Below, piece by piece: positions 15,149 through 23,046 of a DNA stretch of 29,258 nucleotides; the stretch's first letter is position 1; each line of letters opens with the position of its first letter. The stretch is from CAYLZO01 sp964387775. Its GTDB lineage: Bacteria; Chloroflexota; Anaerolineae; JAAYZQ01. Made by a program: the position numbers and the translations under genes. Below the pieces are notes generated by a model that was not told the origin of the DNA, did not search any database, and saw only the letters and a program-made list of their open reading frames with translations. Location of the stretch: the NCBI GenBank assembly GCA_964387775.1, contig CAYLZO010000035.1, forward strand, positions 1 to 29,258. Direction: 5' to 3'.

Positions 15149-17113
15149 ATGGCGCAAGAAGCTGAACAGCCTGAGAAGAAAACAAACAGCGCCGCCATCG
15201 TCGTCTTTAAGCCCACGGGCCAGGTCGTCGAGGTCGAGGTCGGCACGCTGCTGTCGGACGCCGCCGTCGAGGCCGGCATCGACCTGAACCTGCCCTGCGG
15301 CGGCCAGGGCCGCTGCGGCCGCTGCCGGGTCAAGGTCGAGCACGGGGCCATCAGCCGCCGGCGCGGCACCCGCCTGACCTCGGCAGAGCAGGAGGCCGGC
15401 TGGGCGCTGAGCTGCCAGGCCGTCGTCAAGGGCGACGCCGTCGTCTTTGTGCCCGAGCAGGAAGAGGTCGCCGTCGAGATCAAGCCCAAGACCGTGGGCG
15501 CCGAGCGGGTGGCCCTGGCCGCCCAGTTCGAGGGCGAGCTCGACCCCAGCGTCCGCCGCGCCCACGTCACCATCGAGCCGCCCAGCCTCGACGACCAGAC
15601 TACCGACTGGGACCGGCTGCTGCGGGCGCTGTCGTTGCAGCACGACATCGACAACGTGACGGCCAGCCTGCCCATGTTGCGCACCCTGGCCCGCGACCTG
15701 CGCGAAGCCGAGTGGAACGTCACCGCCGTGCTGGATATGGGCGATCCGGAGCTCAACTCTTGCGCCCGGCCCCGCCTGATCGACCTGCTGCCCGGCGACC
15801 AGAGCGACCGCTGCTACGGCGTGGCCATCGACATCGGCACCACGTCCAACGTCGTCTACCTGGTGGACCTGCTCAGCGGCAAGGTCGTGGACCGCGCCTC
15901 GGCCTACAACGGCCAGATCCAGGCCGGCGAGGACGTCATCTCGCGCATCGTCTTTTCCCAGAAATCGGGCGGCTTGATCCGCCTGCAGAAACTGGTGCTC
16001 AAGACCCTCAATGGCCTGCTGGACGACCTGACCGCCCGCAACCAGATCCCACCCCGCCAGATCAGCAAAGCAACCGTTGCCGGGAACCCGACCATGATCC
16101 ACCTCTTTTTGGGCCTGGATCCGCAAAACATTCGCCTGGAGCCATACATTCCCACCATCAACCATCCCATGCCCGTGCCCGCCAGGGAGCTGGGCCTGAA
16201 GGCGCATCACGAGGCTGCGGTAGACTGCCTGCCGGGCGTGGGTGCCTATGTGGGCGCCGACATTACCGCCGGCGTGCTCCGCTCGGGTATGGCCGATGGG
16301 GACGAACTCACCCTGTTCATCGACGTGGGCACCAACGGCGAGATCGTGCTGGGCAATAGCGACTGGCTGATCACGTGCGCTTGCTCGGCGGGGCCTGCGT
16401 TCGAGGGCAGCGGCGTGCGCCACGGCATGCGGGCCACGGCGGGCGCCATCGAAGAGATCTGGATCGATCCCCACACCTACGAGCCGACGGTCCAGACCAT
16501 CGGCGGGGTGCCGGCGCGCGGCATCTGCGGTTCGGGCATGATCGGCCTGCTGGCCGAGATGTTTGTCACCGGCGTCGTGGACAAGGGGGGCAAGATCCAG
16601 CGCGACCTGGACACGCCCCGCGTGCGCGTGGGCGACCACGGCGGCGAATACGTCGTCGTGTGGGCCAACCAGTCGGGCATCGGGGCCGACGTCGTCATCA
16701 ACGAGGTGGACATCGAGAACCTGTTGCGCACCAAGGGCGCGATTTACGCCGGGTTCTCGGTCCTGGTTCAGAGCGTGGGCCTGCAACTGGCCGACGTGGA
16801 GCAGGTGTTCATCGCCGGGGCCTTTGGGCAATACATCAACGTCGAAAAGGCAATCCAGATCGGCTTGCTGCCCGACATGCCCTGGGATCGGTTCAACTAC
16901 CTGGGCAACACCTCGGTGCTGGGCGCTTTCCACGCCCTCGTGTCGCGGCCCATGCGCCGCGAGGTGATCGAAGTCGCCAACAAGATGACCTACCTGGAGC
17001 TGTCGGCCGACAATACGTTTTACGACCAGTTCATGTCGGCCCTCTTCCTGCCCCATACCGACATCACGTCGTTCCCGTCGGTGATGCGGGTGCTGGAAGG
17101 CCGCGAGGGATAG
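15149..17113 (+). CDS. acsV: RACo-type reductive activator of the corrinoid protein
   Basis: An ATP-dependent activator that re-reduces inactive Co(II) in the corrinoid protein to Co(I). It is 654 aa, as expected for RACo. The N-terminal 2Fe-2S ferredoxin domain has ligands Cys50, Cys56, Cys59 and Cys89 (CGGQGRCGRC...LSC). After a linker, the ASKHA ATPase domain begins at about residue 225 with VAIDIGTTSNVVYLVDL, followed by LTLFIDVGTNGEIVLGN, a Cys-rich ITCACSAGPAFEGSG segment and a late IAGAFGQYINVEKAIQIGLLPD motif. It directly follows acsC with 73 bp between. There is no recognisable Shine-Dalgarno before ATG 15149; instead a 46-bp palindrome ends 18 nt upstream. Confidence 0.94.
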   Translation: MAQEAEQPEKKTNSAAIVVFKPTGQVVEVEVGTLLSDAAVEAGIDLNLPCGGQGRCGRCRVKVEHGAISRRRGTRLTSAEQEAGWALSCQAVVKGDAVVFVPEQEEVAVEIKPKTVGAERVALAAQFEGELDPSVRRAHVTIEPPSLDDQTTDWDRLLRALSLQHDIDNVTASLPMLRTLARDLREAEWNVTAVLDMGDPELNSCARPRLIDLLPGDQSDRCYGVAIDIGTTSNVVYLVDLLSGKVVDRASAYNGQIQAGEDVISRIVFSQKSGGLIRLQKLVLKTLNGLLDDLTARNQIPPRQISKATVAGNPTMIHLFLGLDPQNIRLEPYIPTINHPMPVPARELGLKAHHEAAVDCLPGVGAYVGADITAGVLRSGMADGDELTLFIDVGTNGEIVLGNSDWLITCACSAGPAFEGSGVRHGMRATAGAIEEIWIDPHTYEPTVQTIGGVPARGICGSGMIGLLAEMFVTGVVDKGGKIQRDLDTPRVRVGDHGGEYVVVWANQSGIGADVVINEVDIENLLRTKGAIYAGFSVLVQSVGLQLADVEQVFIAGAFGQYINVEKAIQIGLLPDMPWDRFNYLGNTSVLGAFHALVSRPMRREVIEVANKMTYLELSADNTFYDQFMSALFLPHTDITSFPSVMRVLEGREG

Positions 17114-17116
17114 GCG

Positions 17117-17145
17117 TTGACAGCCGGGCGCATCTGTGCTACAGT
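17117..17145 (+). promoter_or_regulatory. Strong promoter of the second VapBC module
   Basis: TTGACA (17117-17122), 17-bp spacer, TACAGT (17140-17145) with extended -10 TG at 17137-17138. It starts 3 bp after the activator stop codon and may also drive acsE through the TA genes. Its architecture is nearly the same as the fhs promoter at 4012-4040. Confidence 0.75.
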
Positions 17146-17168
17146 ATCGGCGTGAAAGGAGGCGAGAC

Positions 17169-17438
17169 ATGGGAAACACACTTGTCCTGGATGTACCGGC
17201 CGACTTGTACGAACCGCTCGCCCAAACAGCAGCAGAAACGGGGCAAACACCAGAACAATTGGCAATCGCCTGGCTCACAGCCAGTCTGCGCCACGCCGCC
17301 GACGACCCGGTAGAAGACTTTATTGGCGCCTTCGACAGCGAGGTCTCGGATTGGGCCGATCGACATGACAAATACCTGGGACTAGCACTGCTGGAAGAAA
17401 AGCAGGACACCAAGACCGGCGACAACCAAGATGCCTGA
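17169..17438 (+). CDS. Putative antitoxin of the second PIN module
   Basis: An 89-aa acidic protein. Start ATG 17169 follows AAAGGAGGCG; the upstream in-frame ATG 17136 overlaps the -10 element. The first part, NTLVLDVPADLYEPLAQTAAETGQTPEQLAIAWLTASL, reads as a strand-helix-helix (ribbon-helix-helix-like) DNA-binding domain, with an acidic tail for toxin binding. It overlaps the PIN toxin gene by 8 nt. I do not assign a precise antitoxin family; the function rests on context and the RHH-like pattern. Confidence 0.75.
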   Translation: MGNTLVLDVPADLYEPLAQTAAETGQTPEQLAIAWLTASLRHAADDPVEDFIGAFDSEVSDWADRHDKYLGLALLEEKQDTKTGDNQDA

Positions 17439-17853
17439 GATTTTTGTCGACACGTCTGGGTGGGGTCATCTGGTTGATTCGACTCAGCGCCATCACGAGC
17501 AAGCTGCCGCCATCTACCGGCTGGCACGCCAGCAAGGACGAGGTATCGTCACGTCTAACTATATTCTGACGGAATTGGTAGCTCTACTCACAAGCCCGCT
17601 CCGCGTCCCTCGACCGGCCATCGTTTCTTTCATCGACAGTCTGAAGGCTTCACCCTATGTTCGAGTTATCCACATAAGCCCGGCACTTGATCAAGATGCG
17701 TGGCAATTGCTCAAGAGCCGACAGGACAAAGAATGGAGCCTGGTGGACTGTGCGAGTTTTGTACTTATGCAACAGCAAGATATCACGGAAGCCTTGACGA
17801 CGGACCATCATTTTGAACAGGCAGGCTTTATCCAACTACTCGAAGGCAACTGA
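17431..17853 (+). CDS. VapC-like PIN-domain toxin
   Basis: A 140-aa PIN-domain toxin. The acidic residues are visible: Asp in IFVDTSGWGHLVD, Glu in YILTELVALL, Asp in WSLVDCASFVLM, and Asp in TTDHHFEQAGF, the typical ending of this VapC subgroup. It starts inside the antitoxin gene (8-nt overlap). Expected activity is RNA cleavage when released from the antitoxin. Its GC content is visibly lower than the flanking activator gene and acsE. The acsE Shine-Dalgarno lies 22 bp after the toxin stop, so acsE may be co-transcribed with this module. Confidence 0.9.
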   Translation: MPEIFVDTSGWGHLVDSTQRHHEQAAAIYRLARQQGRGIVTSNYILTELVALLTSPLRVPRPAIVSFIDSLKASPYVRVIHISPALDQDAWQLLKSRQDKEWSLVDCASFVLMQQQDITEALTTDHHFEQAGFIQLLEGN

Positions 17854-17889
17854 GCACTCAACAGCAAATCACGCAAGGAGGCGAAACGC

Positions 17890-18843
17890 ATGTATATCAT
17901 CGGAGAAAACATTCAGATTCTGGCGCCCAAGATCAAGGCCGCCATCGCCGAGCGAGACCCGGCCTACATTCGCGAGCTGGCCCGCAAGCAGGTGGACGCC
18001 GGCGCCAACATGCTCGACCTGAACATCGGGCCGCGCAAGCGCGACGGCGTCGAGGTCATGGAGTGGATGATCGACGAGGTGTACGACGAGGTGGGCAACG
18101 TGCCCCTCTCGCTCGATACGACCAACGCCGCCGCCATCGAGGCCGGCCTGAAAAAGTGCCAGGCGCTGGGCATCGAGGCCATGATCAACTCCACCTCGGC
18201 TGACCCCGACCGGCTGAACACGACCATGCCCATGGCCGCCGAATACGGCGCCAAGATCATCGCCCTGGCCATGGACAAGAACATCCCGGCCACGGCCGAC
18301 GGCCGCGTGGGCCTGGCCATGGAGATCCTCGTGCCCAAGGCCGAAGAGCTGAGCATCCCTATGGAAAACGTCTACCTTGATCCCCTGGTCCTGACCGTCA
18401 ACGGCTGCCAGGAACACGGCCCGGAGACGCTGAACGCCATCCGCTCTTTCAAGATGCTCTGGGACCCGCCGCCCATGACCACCGTGGGCCTGTCCAACAT
18501 CTCGAACAGCGTGCCCCACGAGAACCGCAGCCTGATCAACCGCACCTTCCTGGTCATGCTCATGGCCTGCGGCCTCGACTCGGCCATCGCCGACCCGCTG
18601 GACGAAGCCCAGAACGAGGTCATCCGCATCGTCAAAGAGCGGGACGACAGCGCAAATGAAGCGCTACTAGGCAGCACCGGCGTGGGCCAGGCCTACCTGG
18701 CGCTGTACGACACCGTGGCGGCCATGGACGAATTCACGCCCGACCAGGTGGACATGGACGATCCCCACCAGGCCGCCATCTACAAGACGGTGCGCATCAT
18801 CGAGAACCAAGTCATCTATGCCCACGGCTATCTTACGACCTGA
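17890..18843 (+). CDS. acsE: Methyl-THF:corrinoid protein methyltransferase, with insertion
   Basis: This enzyme transfers the methyl group from 5-methyl-THF to the Co(I) corrinoid of AcsCD. It is a pterin-binding TIM barrel with the family's folate-binding positions kept: Asp76 (SLDTTN), Asn100 (MINSTSAD), Asp164 (LDPLVLTVN) and Asn203 (GLSNISNSVP), matching Moorella D75, N96, D160 and N199 as I recall them. It is 317 aa against 262 for Moorella. The excess is almost all one insertion at about residues 244-296, between ADPLDEAQNE and the final helix IYKTVRIIENQVIYAH. The start follows AAGGAGGCG. It is separated from the acsDC-activator operon by a TA module. Confidence 0.95.
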   Translation: MYIIGENIQILAPKIKAAIAERDPAYIRELARKQVDAGANMLDLNIGPRKRDGVEVMEWMIDEVYDEVGNVPLSLDTTNAAAIEAGLKKCQALGIEAMINSTSADPDRLNTTMPMAAEYGAKIIALAMDKNIPATADGRVGLAMEILVPKAEELSIPMENVYLDPLVLTVNGCQEHGPETLNAIRSFKMLWDPPPMTTVGLSNISNSVPHENRSLINRTFLVMLMACGLDSAIADPLDEAQNEVIRIVKERDDSANEALLGSTGVGQAYLALYDTVAAMDEFTPDQVDMDDPHQAAIYKTVRIIENQVIYAHGYLTT

Positions 18844-18868
18844 TTGCTGTTGAACACGATGTTGCTGA

Positions 18869-18897
18869 AGGGCCGGAGCGTCTCTGTTCCGGCCTTT
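18869..18897 (+). terminator. Terminator after acsE
   Basis: A 7-bp GC-rich stem (GGCCGGA 18871-18877 with TCCGGCC 18888-18894), extended by wobble/AU pairs and followed by TTT. It lies 27 bp after the acsE stop. Confidence 0.6.
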
Positions 18898-18914
18898 CCC
18901 ATTGGCGGCCCACG

Positions 18915-19151
18915 ATGCGTGTAAACGTGAAGCTATTCTCCCGGTTTCGAGAGCACCTGCCCCCAGAAGCCAAGGGCGAAGCCAGTCTCGACCTGCCTGA
19001 GGAGACGACGGTGGCCGACCTGCTGGACCACCTGGGCATCGAGGGGCGCGTCCAACTGATCGCCGTCAACGACGAGCCCGACACCGATATGGGCCGCGCC
19101 CTACACAACGGGGACGAGGTCCGCATCTTTCCCGTCGTCGTCGGCGGCTAA
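18915..19151 (+). CDS. MoaD/ThiS-family ubiquitin-like protein
   Basis: A 78-aa beta-grasp protein ending in the activation motif VVVGG. It has the MoaD layout: VNVKLFSRFREHLP, then TTVADLLDHLGIEGRVQLIAVND, then LHNGDEVRIFPVVVGG. MoaD-like proteins carry sulfur as a C-terminal thiocarboxylate for molybdopterin or tungstopterin synthesis. It lies 22 bp upstream of an aldehyde:ferredoxin oxidoreductase, whose tungsten (or Mo) bis-pterin cofactor needs such a donor, so a dedicated role is likely. No clear Shine-Dalgarno is seen before ATG 18915. Confidence 0.9.
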   Translation: MRVNVKLFSRFREHLPPEAKGEASLDLPEETTVADLLDHLGIEGRVQLIAVNDEPDTDMGRALHNGDEVRIFPVVVGG

Positions 19152-19173
19152 ACACACGAGGAGGGATTTGACC

Positions 19174-21111
19174 ATGCCTTACGGCTACAACGGCAAGATC
19201 CTGCACGTGGAGTTGACCACGGGCAAGCTGGAAATCGAGGAGCCGGGCGAGGGCTTTTACCGCAAGTACCTGGGCGGCAGCGCCCTGGGGATGCATTACG
19301 CCCTGACCCTCATCCCGCCCGGCACCGACCCCCTGGGACCGGACAACGTCCTGGTCCTCAGCCTGGGCGTGACCACGGGCGCGGCTGTCTCGGGCCAGAG
19401 CCGCGTCACCGCCACGGCCAAGTCGCCCCTGACCGGCGCCATCGGCGACGCCCAGGCCGGCGGCTTCTGGCCATCGGAATGCAAGGCCGCCGGGTTCGAC
19501 GCCTTTGTCATCACGGGCTGGGCCGAAAAGCCGGTCTATCTCTGGGTGCAGGACGGCCGGGCCGAGCTGCGCGACGCGGCCCACCTGTGGGGCAAAGTCA
19601 CCGGCGAGGTCGAGGCCGCCATCCAGGAGGAACTGGAGGACCCCAAGGTCGAAGTTTTGCAGTGTGGCCCGGCCGGCGAAAAGGGCGTGCGCTTTGCGGC
19701 CCTCATGAACATGAGTAACCGCGCCAACGGCCGGACCGGCATGGGCGCGGTGATGGGCTCCAAAAACCTCAAGGCCGTCGCCGTGCGCGGCCACGAAAAG
19801 CCCGAAATCGCCGACCGCCAGGCCCTGACCGAGCTGGCCCGCTGGGGCGCCCAGAACTTTGAGGATTCGGACGTCTATGGCATGGGCCTCCATGGCACGG
19901 CCGAGGTGCTGGCCTACCAGCACGAGAGCGGCGGCCTGCCCACCCGCAACTGGGCCAGCGGCGTATTCGAGGGCTACGAGGCCCTCACCGGCGAGAGGAT
20001 GAGCGACACGATTCTGAAAGAGCGCGACACCTGCTATGCCTGCGTCGTGCGCTGCAAGCGCGTCGTCGAGACCGAGTGGCAGGGCCACGAGGTCGAACCC
20101 CGCTACGGCGGCCCCGAGTACGAGACACTGGCCACCCTGGGCTCCTACTGCGGCATCAACGACCTGGACGCCATCGCCTACGCCAACCAATTGTGCAACA
20201 TGTACGGCATGGACACCATCTCCTGCGGGGCGACGGTCGCCTTTGCCATGGATTGTTTCGAGCAGGGCCTGCTGACGGCCGAGGATACCGGCGGCGTCGA
20301 GCTGCACTTTGGCAATACCGAGGCCATGGTCCAGATGGTCGAGTTGATCGGCAAGCGGGAGGGCTTTGGCGGCGTCCTGGCCGAGGGCACGGCCCGCGCC
20401 GCCGAGCGCATCGGGAACGGCGCGGCCGAGCTGGCCGTCATCGTCAAGGGCCACGACCTGCCGGCCCACATGCCCGAGGTGAAGCGCAGCCTGGGCCTCA
20501 TCTACGCCGTCAACCCCTTCGGCGCCGACCACCAGTCGTCGGAGCACGACCCGGCCTACGAGGAGGATTACGAGTACTACCAGGCCCGGCTGGAGGCCCT
20601 CGACCTGCTGGACCCGCAGCCCAAGTTCAGCCTGGCGCCCGAAAAGATCCGGTTCGCCCTCTACACCGAACAGTTCTACTCGATGCTCGACAGCGTCAAC
20701 GTCTGCCAGTTCGTCTACGGCCCGTCGTGGCACCTCTACGGGCCGAACCAGCTCGTGGACATGGTCCGGGCCGTCACCGGCTGGGACGTGAGCTTGTGGG
20801 AGCTGATGAAGGTCGGCGAGCGGCGGCTGAACATGATGCGCGCCTTTAACGTCCGCGAGGGGTTCAGCCGCGAGGACGACGTGCTGCCGCCCAAGCTGGC
20901 AAAGCCGAGAGAAGGCGGCCCCACCGACGGCGTATCCGTTGCGCCCGATGACCTGGAAGCGGCCAAGGACACCTACTATGCCATGTGCGGCTGGGACGCC
21001 CAGGGCGTGCCCACCCGCGCCAAGCTGGAGGAGTTGAGCCTGGGCTGGGTGGCCGATGGTCTGGAGTTGGAGCAAGGGCGCAGCAAAAACCTAGAAGAGG
21101 GTGAAAAATGA
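19174..21111 (+). CDS. Aldehyde:ferredoxin oxidoreductase (tungsten/molybdenum bis-pterin)
   Basis: An AOR-family enzyme that oxidises aldehydes or reduces carboxylic acids with ferredoxin. From ATG 19174 (GAGGAGGG 8 nt upstream) it is 645 aa. The N-terminal domain opens with GYNGKILHVELTTGKL and YLGGSALGMHYA, typical of AOR. The 4Fe-4S ligands are Cys287, Cys290 and Cys294 (CYACVVRC), with Cys511 (VNVCQF) as the likely fourth, close to P. furiosus AOR (288, 291, 295, 494). The pterin-side motif is PFGADHQSSEHDP rather than the commoner RGACH type, so this may be a distinct subfamily. Beside a CODH/ACS cluster it could convert acetate to acetaldehyde; substrate unproven. Its stop overlaps the next start (ATGA). 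Confidence 0.93.
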   Translation: MPYGYNGKILHVELTTGKLEIEEPGEGFYRKYLGGSALGMHYALTLIPPGTDPLGPDNVLVLSLGVTTGAAVSGQSRVTATAKSPLTGAIGDAQAGGFWPSECKAAGFDAFVITGWAEKPVYLWVQDGRAELRDAAHLWGKVTGEVEAAIQEELEDPKVEVLQCGPAGEKGVRFAALMNMSNRANGRTGMGAVMGSKNLKAVAVRGHEKPEIADRQALTELARWGAQNFEDSDVYGMGLHGTAEVLAYQHESGGLPTRNWASGVFEGYEALTGERMSDTILKERDTCYACVVRCKRVVETEWQGHEVEPRYGGPEYETLATLGSYCGINDLDAIAYANQLCNMYGMDTISCGATVAFAMDCFEQGLLTAEDTGGVELHFGNTEAMVQMVELIGKREGFGGVLAEGTARAAERIGNGAAELAVIVKGHDLPAHMPEVKRSLGLIYAVNPFGADHQSSEHDPAYEEDYEYYQARLEALDLLDPQPKFSLAPEKIRFALYTEQFYSMLDSVNVCQFVYGPSWHLYGPNQLVDMVRAVTGWDVSLWELMKVGERRLNMMRAFNVREGFSREDDVLPPKLAKPREGGPTDGVSVAPDDLEAAKDTYYAMCGWDAQGVPTRAKLEELSLGWVADGLELEQGRSKNLEEGEK

Positions 21112-21506
21112 GCGATGCAGCGGTAGAAGAAGTAGACGTTCGGCAGCTCTACACCGACCTGAGCGACATTAAAGAGATGCTCACTCAGGTGCAGGCAACG
21201 TTGAGCGAGTTGACAGAATTCTCACAGAAAGAGGCTCGGACAGATCACCCCTACATCGCCCGAATTGAAGGAGTCAGTGGTGGACGGCCCATGGTCTCCG
21301 GCACTCGCATCAGCGTTCGCACTATTGTCGAGCGAGTGCAGCTTGGCGATTCACCCGAGCAGATCGTGAAGGACTATCCACCTTTGAACCTGGCCCAGGT
21401 CTATGACGCCCTGAGTTATTATCACAAGCACCGGGCCGAGATGGAGGGGGAAATCGCCGCCAACGAGGAGGCCCTGGCATGGGTGACGAATCACCGCGAC
21501 AGATAA
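21108..21506 (+). CDS. DUF433-family antitoxin
   Basis: A 132-aa protein whose start overlaps the AOR stop (ATGA). The N-terminal ~45 residues look like a short coiled coil (LYTDLSDIKEMLTQVQATLSELTEF). A DUF433 domain follows (about 47-115), with GGRPMVSGTRISVRTIVERVQLGDSPEQIVKDYPPLNLAQVYDAL, a winged-helix-like DNA-binding domain typical of antitoxins paired with DUF5615 PIN-like proteins. The downstream DUF5615 gene overlaps by 28 nt, in the expected order. There is no separate promoter, so the antitoxin is translated from the AOR message. Confidence 0.87.
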   Translation: MSDAAVEEVDVRQLYTDLSDIKEMLTQVQATLSELTEFSQKEARTDHPYIARIEGVSGGRPMVSGTRISVRTIVERVQLGDSPEQIVKDYPPLNLAQVYDALSYYHKHRAEMEGEIAANEEALAWVTNHRDR

Positions 21507-21859
21507 CGCTCTATCTCGACCACGACATCAGTTGGCGACTGGCCCAGCAACTGCGTGACCCAGGCTACGACGCCCTCGGCACTTGGGAAGTGGGAAACCA
21601 CGAGCTGCCGGACCAGGCCCAACTGGAGTACGCCGCCACCCAGGGCCGGGTATTGGTCACGTGCAACGCCCAGGACTTTGTACCCCTCTACCAGAAGTGA
21701 TGGGACGAGTCAAGACCTCACAGTGGCATCGTCGTTTCCGAGCAACTGGCGTTTGGGGAGACGCTGCGCAGGCTGGTGGGCTTGTTGAAAACAATGACCG
21801 CACAAGAAATGCAAAACTCGATCCGCAACCTGAGCGAATTCAGAGCAGAGGAGGAGTAG
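21479..21859 (+). pseudogene. DUF5615 PIN-like toxin interrupted by an in-frame TGA
   Basis: The frame opens at ATG 21479 and reads LYLDHDISWRLAQQLRDPGYDA...GRVLVTCNAQDFVPLYQK, the N-terminal part of a DUF5615 PIN-like nuclease. It hits TGA at 21698-21700 after 73 residues. Beyond that stop the same frame stays open to TAG 21857-21859, reading WDESRPHSGIVVSEQ...LRRLVGLLKTM, which is the expected C-terminal half of the family. Full length would be 126 codons. Family members usually have Trp near this point (LHxEW), so TGG to TGA is the likely change. The truncated product should be inactive unless UGA is read through. The Shine-Dalgarno of the next gene lies in its last codons. Confidence 0.82.
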
Positions 21860-21862
21860 CCC

Positions 21863-23032
21863 ATGAAAATCATCGTCTTGGGCGGGGCGGGCATGATGGG
21901 CAGCATCGCCGTGCAGGATCTGGCCCACAGCGGAGGCGTGGACGAGGTCGTCATCGGCGACCGCGACCTGGAGGCAGCCCGCCAGGTCGCCGGCATCATC
22001 GACAGCCCCAGAGTCACGACGGCCGAGGTGGACGTGCGGGATCACGAGGCCCTGGTCTCCCTGCTGCAAGGGACCGACGCCTGCCTCAACGCCACCGTCT
22101 ACTATTTCAACCTGGAAGTCATGGGCGCCTGCCTGGAGGCCGGCGTCCACTACACCGACCTGGGCGGGCTCTTTCACACCACCCGCAAGCAATTGCAGTT
22201 GGACGAGCAGTTCAAGGCGATGGGCATCAGCGCCGTGCTGGGCATGGGCAGCGCGCCCGGCGTGCCCAACGTCCAGGCCCGCTACGCCGCCGAGCGCCTT
22301 GATACCGTCGAGTCAATCCGCATCTACGACGGCATCAAGCCCCCGCCGCCCGACACCGACGTCTTTAGCTACGCCGTGGCGACCATCGTGGATGAGCTGA
22401 CTTGCGCGCCTATGGTCTACCGCGACGGCCAGTTTGTCACCCGGGAGCCGATGGGCGAATTCGAGGACTACTGGTTCACGCCGCCCATCGGCCTGCTGCC
22501 CGTCCACCTCTCGCTCCACTCCGAGGTGGCAACCCTGCCCGAGTCCTTTCAGTACAAGGGCTTGAAAGAATGCTTCTTCAAGATCAACCACTGGGGCATG
22601 GCCCCCGAGATGGTGGAAAAGGTCCGCGTGCTGGCCGACTTTGGCTTTGCCAGCTGCGAGCCGGTGCAGGTGGCCGAGACCTCCGTCGCCCCCCGCGACC
22701 TGATGGTCAAATTGCTGTCCAAGCACGTGCCGCCCATCGAGTCGTTCCTGGCGCCGCCGGCCAACGAGCCGCCGGACTGGACCAAAGAGATCGTCACCGA
22801 GGTGCGGGGCACGCGCTACGACAAAGAGACGACCTACCGCCTCGGCACGCTCACGGTCAAGGGCTCGCTGCCCACCGGCGTTGCCCCCTCCATCGCCGCC
22901 CGGTGGCTGGCCGAGGGCCGCATCGAGCTGGGCGTCCATCCGCCCGAAATCGCCATCGAGTCGGAACCCTTCTTCGACGAACTGAAAGAGCGGGGCATCC
23001 CGACGCAAGTCTCAGTGACAGAATTCATCTAG
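21863..23032 (+). CDS. Saccharopine dehydrogenase-like oxidoreductase
   Basis: A 389-aa NAD(P)-dependent reductase of the saccharopine dehydrogenase (Lys9/LYS1-like) family. The N-terminal Rossmann motif is VLGGAGMMG, followed by VVIGDRDLEAAR, the CLNATVYYFNLEVMGACLEAGVHYTDLGG segment and LGMGSAPGVPNVQARYAA, all typical. The C-terminal half (ETTYRLGTLTVKGSLPTGVAPSIAARWLAEG) is the catalytic/dimerisation domain. Relatives act on saccharopine, carboxynorspermidine or other secondary amino acids; the substrate here is unknown. GAGGAGGAG just upstream sets the start. A class III aminotransferase follows after 89 bp, so the two may act in one amino acid route (inference). Confidence 0.88.
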   Translation: MKIIVLGGAGMMGSIAVQDLAHSGGVDEVVIGDRDLEAARQVAGIIDSPRVTTAEVDVRDHEALVSLLQGTDACLNATVYYFNLEVMGACLEAGVHYTDLGGLFHTTRKQLQLDEQFKAMGISAVLGMGSAPGVPNVQARYAAERLDTVESIRIYDGIKPPPPDTDVFSYAVATIVDELTCAPMVYRDGQFVTREPMGEFEDYWFTPPIGLLPVHLSLHSEVATLPESFQYKGLKECFFKINHWGMAPEMVEKVRVLADFGFASCEPVQVAETSVAPRDLMVKLLSKHVPPIESFLAPPANEPPDWTKEIVTEVRGTRYDKETTYRLGTLTVKGSLPTGVAPSIAARWLAEGRIELGVHPPEIAIESEPFFDELKERGIPTQVSVTEFI

Positions 23033-23046
23033 ACACAGCAACCCAC

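Noticed and set aside
15122..17527. An 801-codon open frame antisense to the RACo gene
   Set aside because: Its low-complexity, Gly/Ala/Asp/His-rich translation has no domain, while the plus strand encodes a complete activator. Long antisense frames are expected in high-GC genes; the same holds for 7362-9191, 9420-11264, 19066-21075 and 3909-5432 on the minus strand.
21698..21700. UGA as selenocysteine or a reassigned codon in the DUF5615 gene
   Set aside because: Many genes here end at TGA in their expected positions (acsD, acsC, acsE, fused TA overlaps), so UGA is a normal stop. A Sec residue is not known in this toxin family, and I see no reason to expect one.
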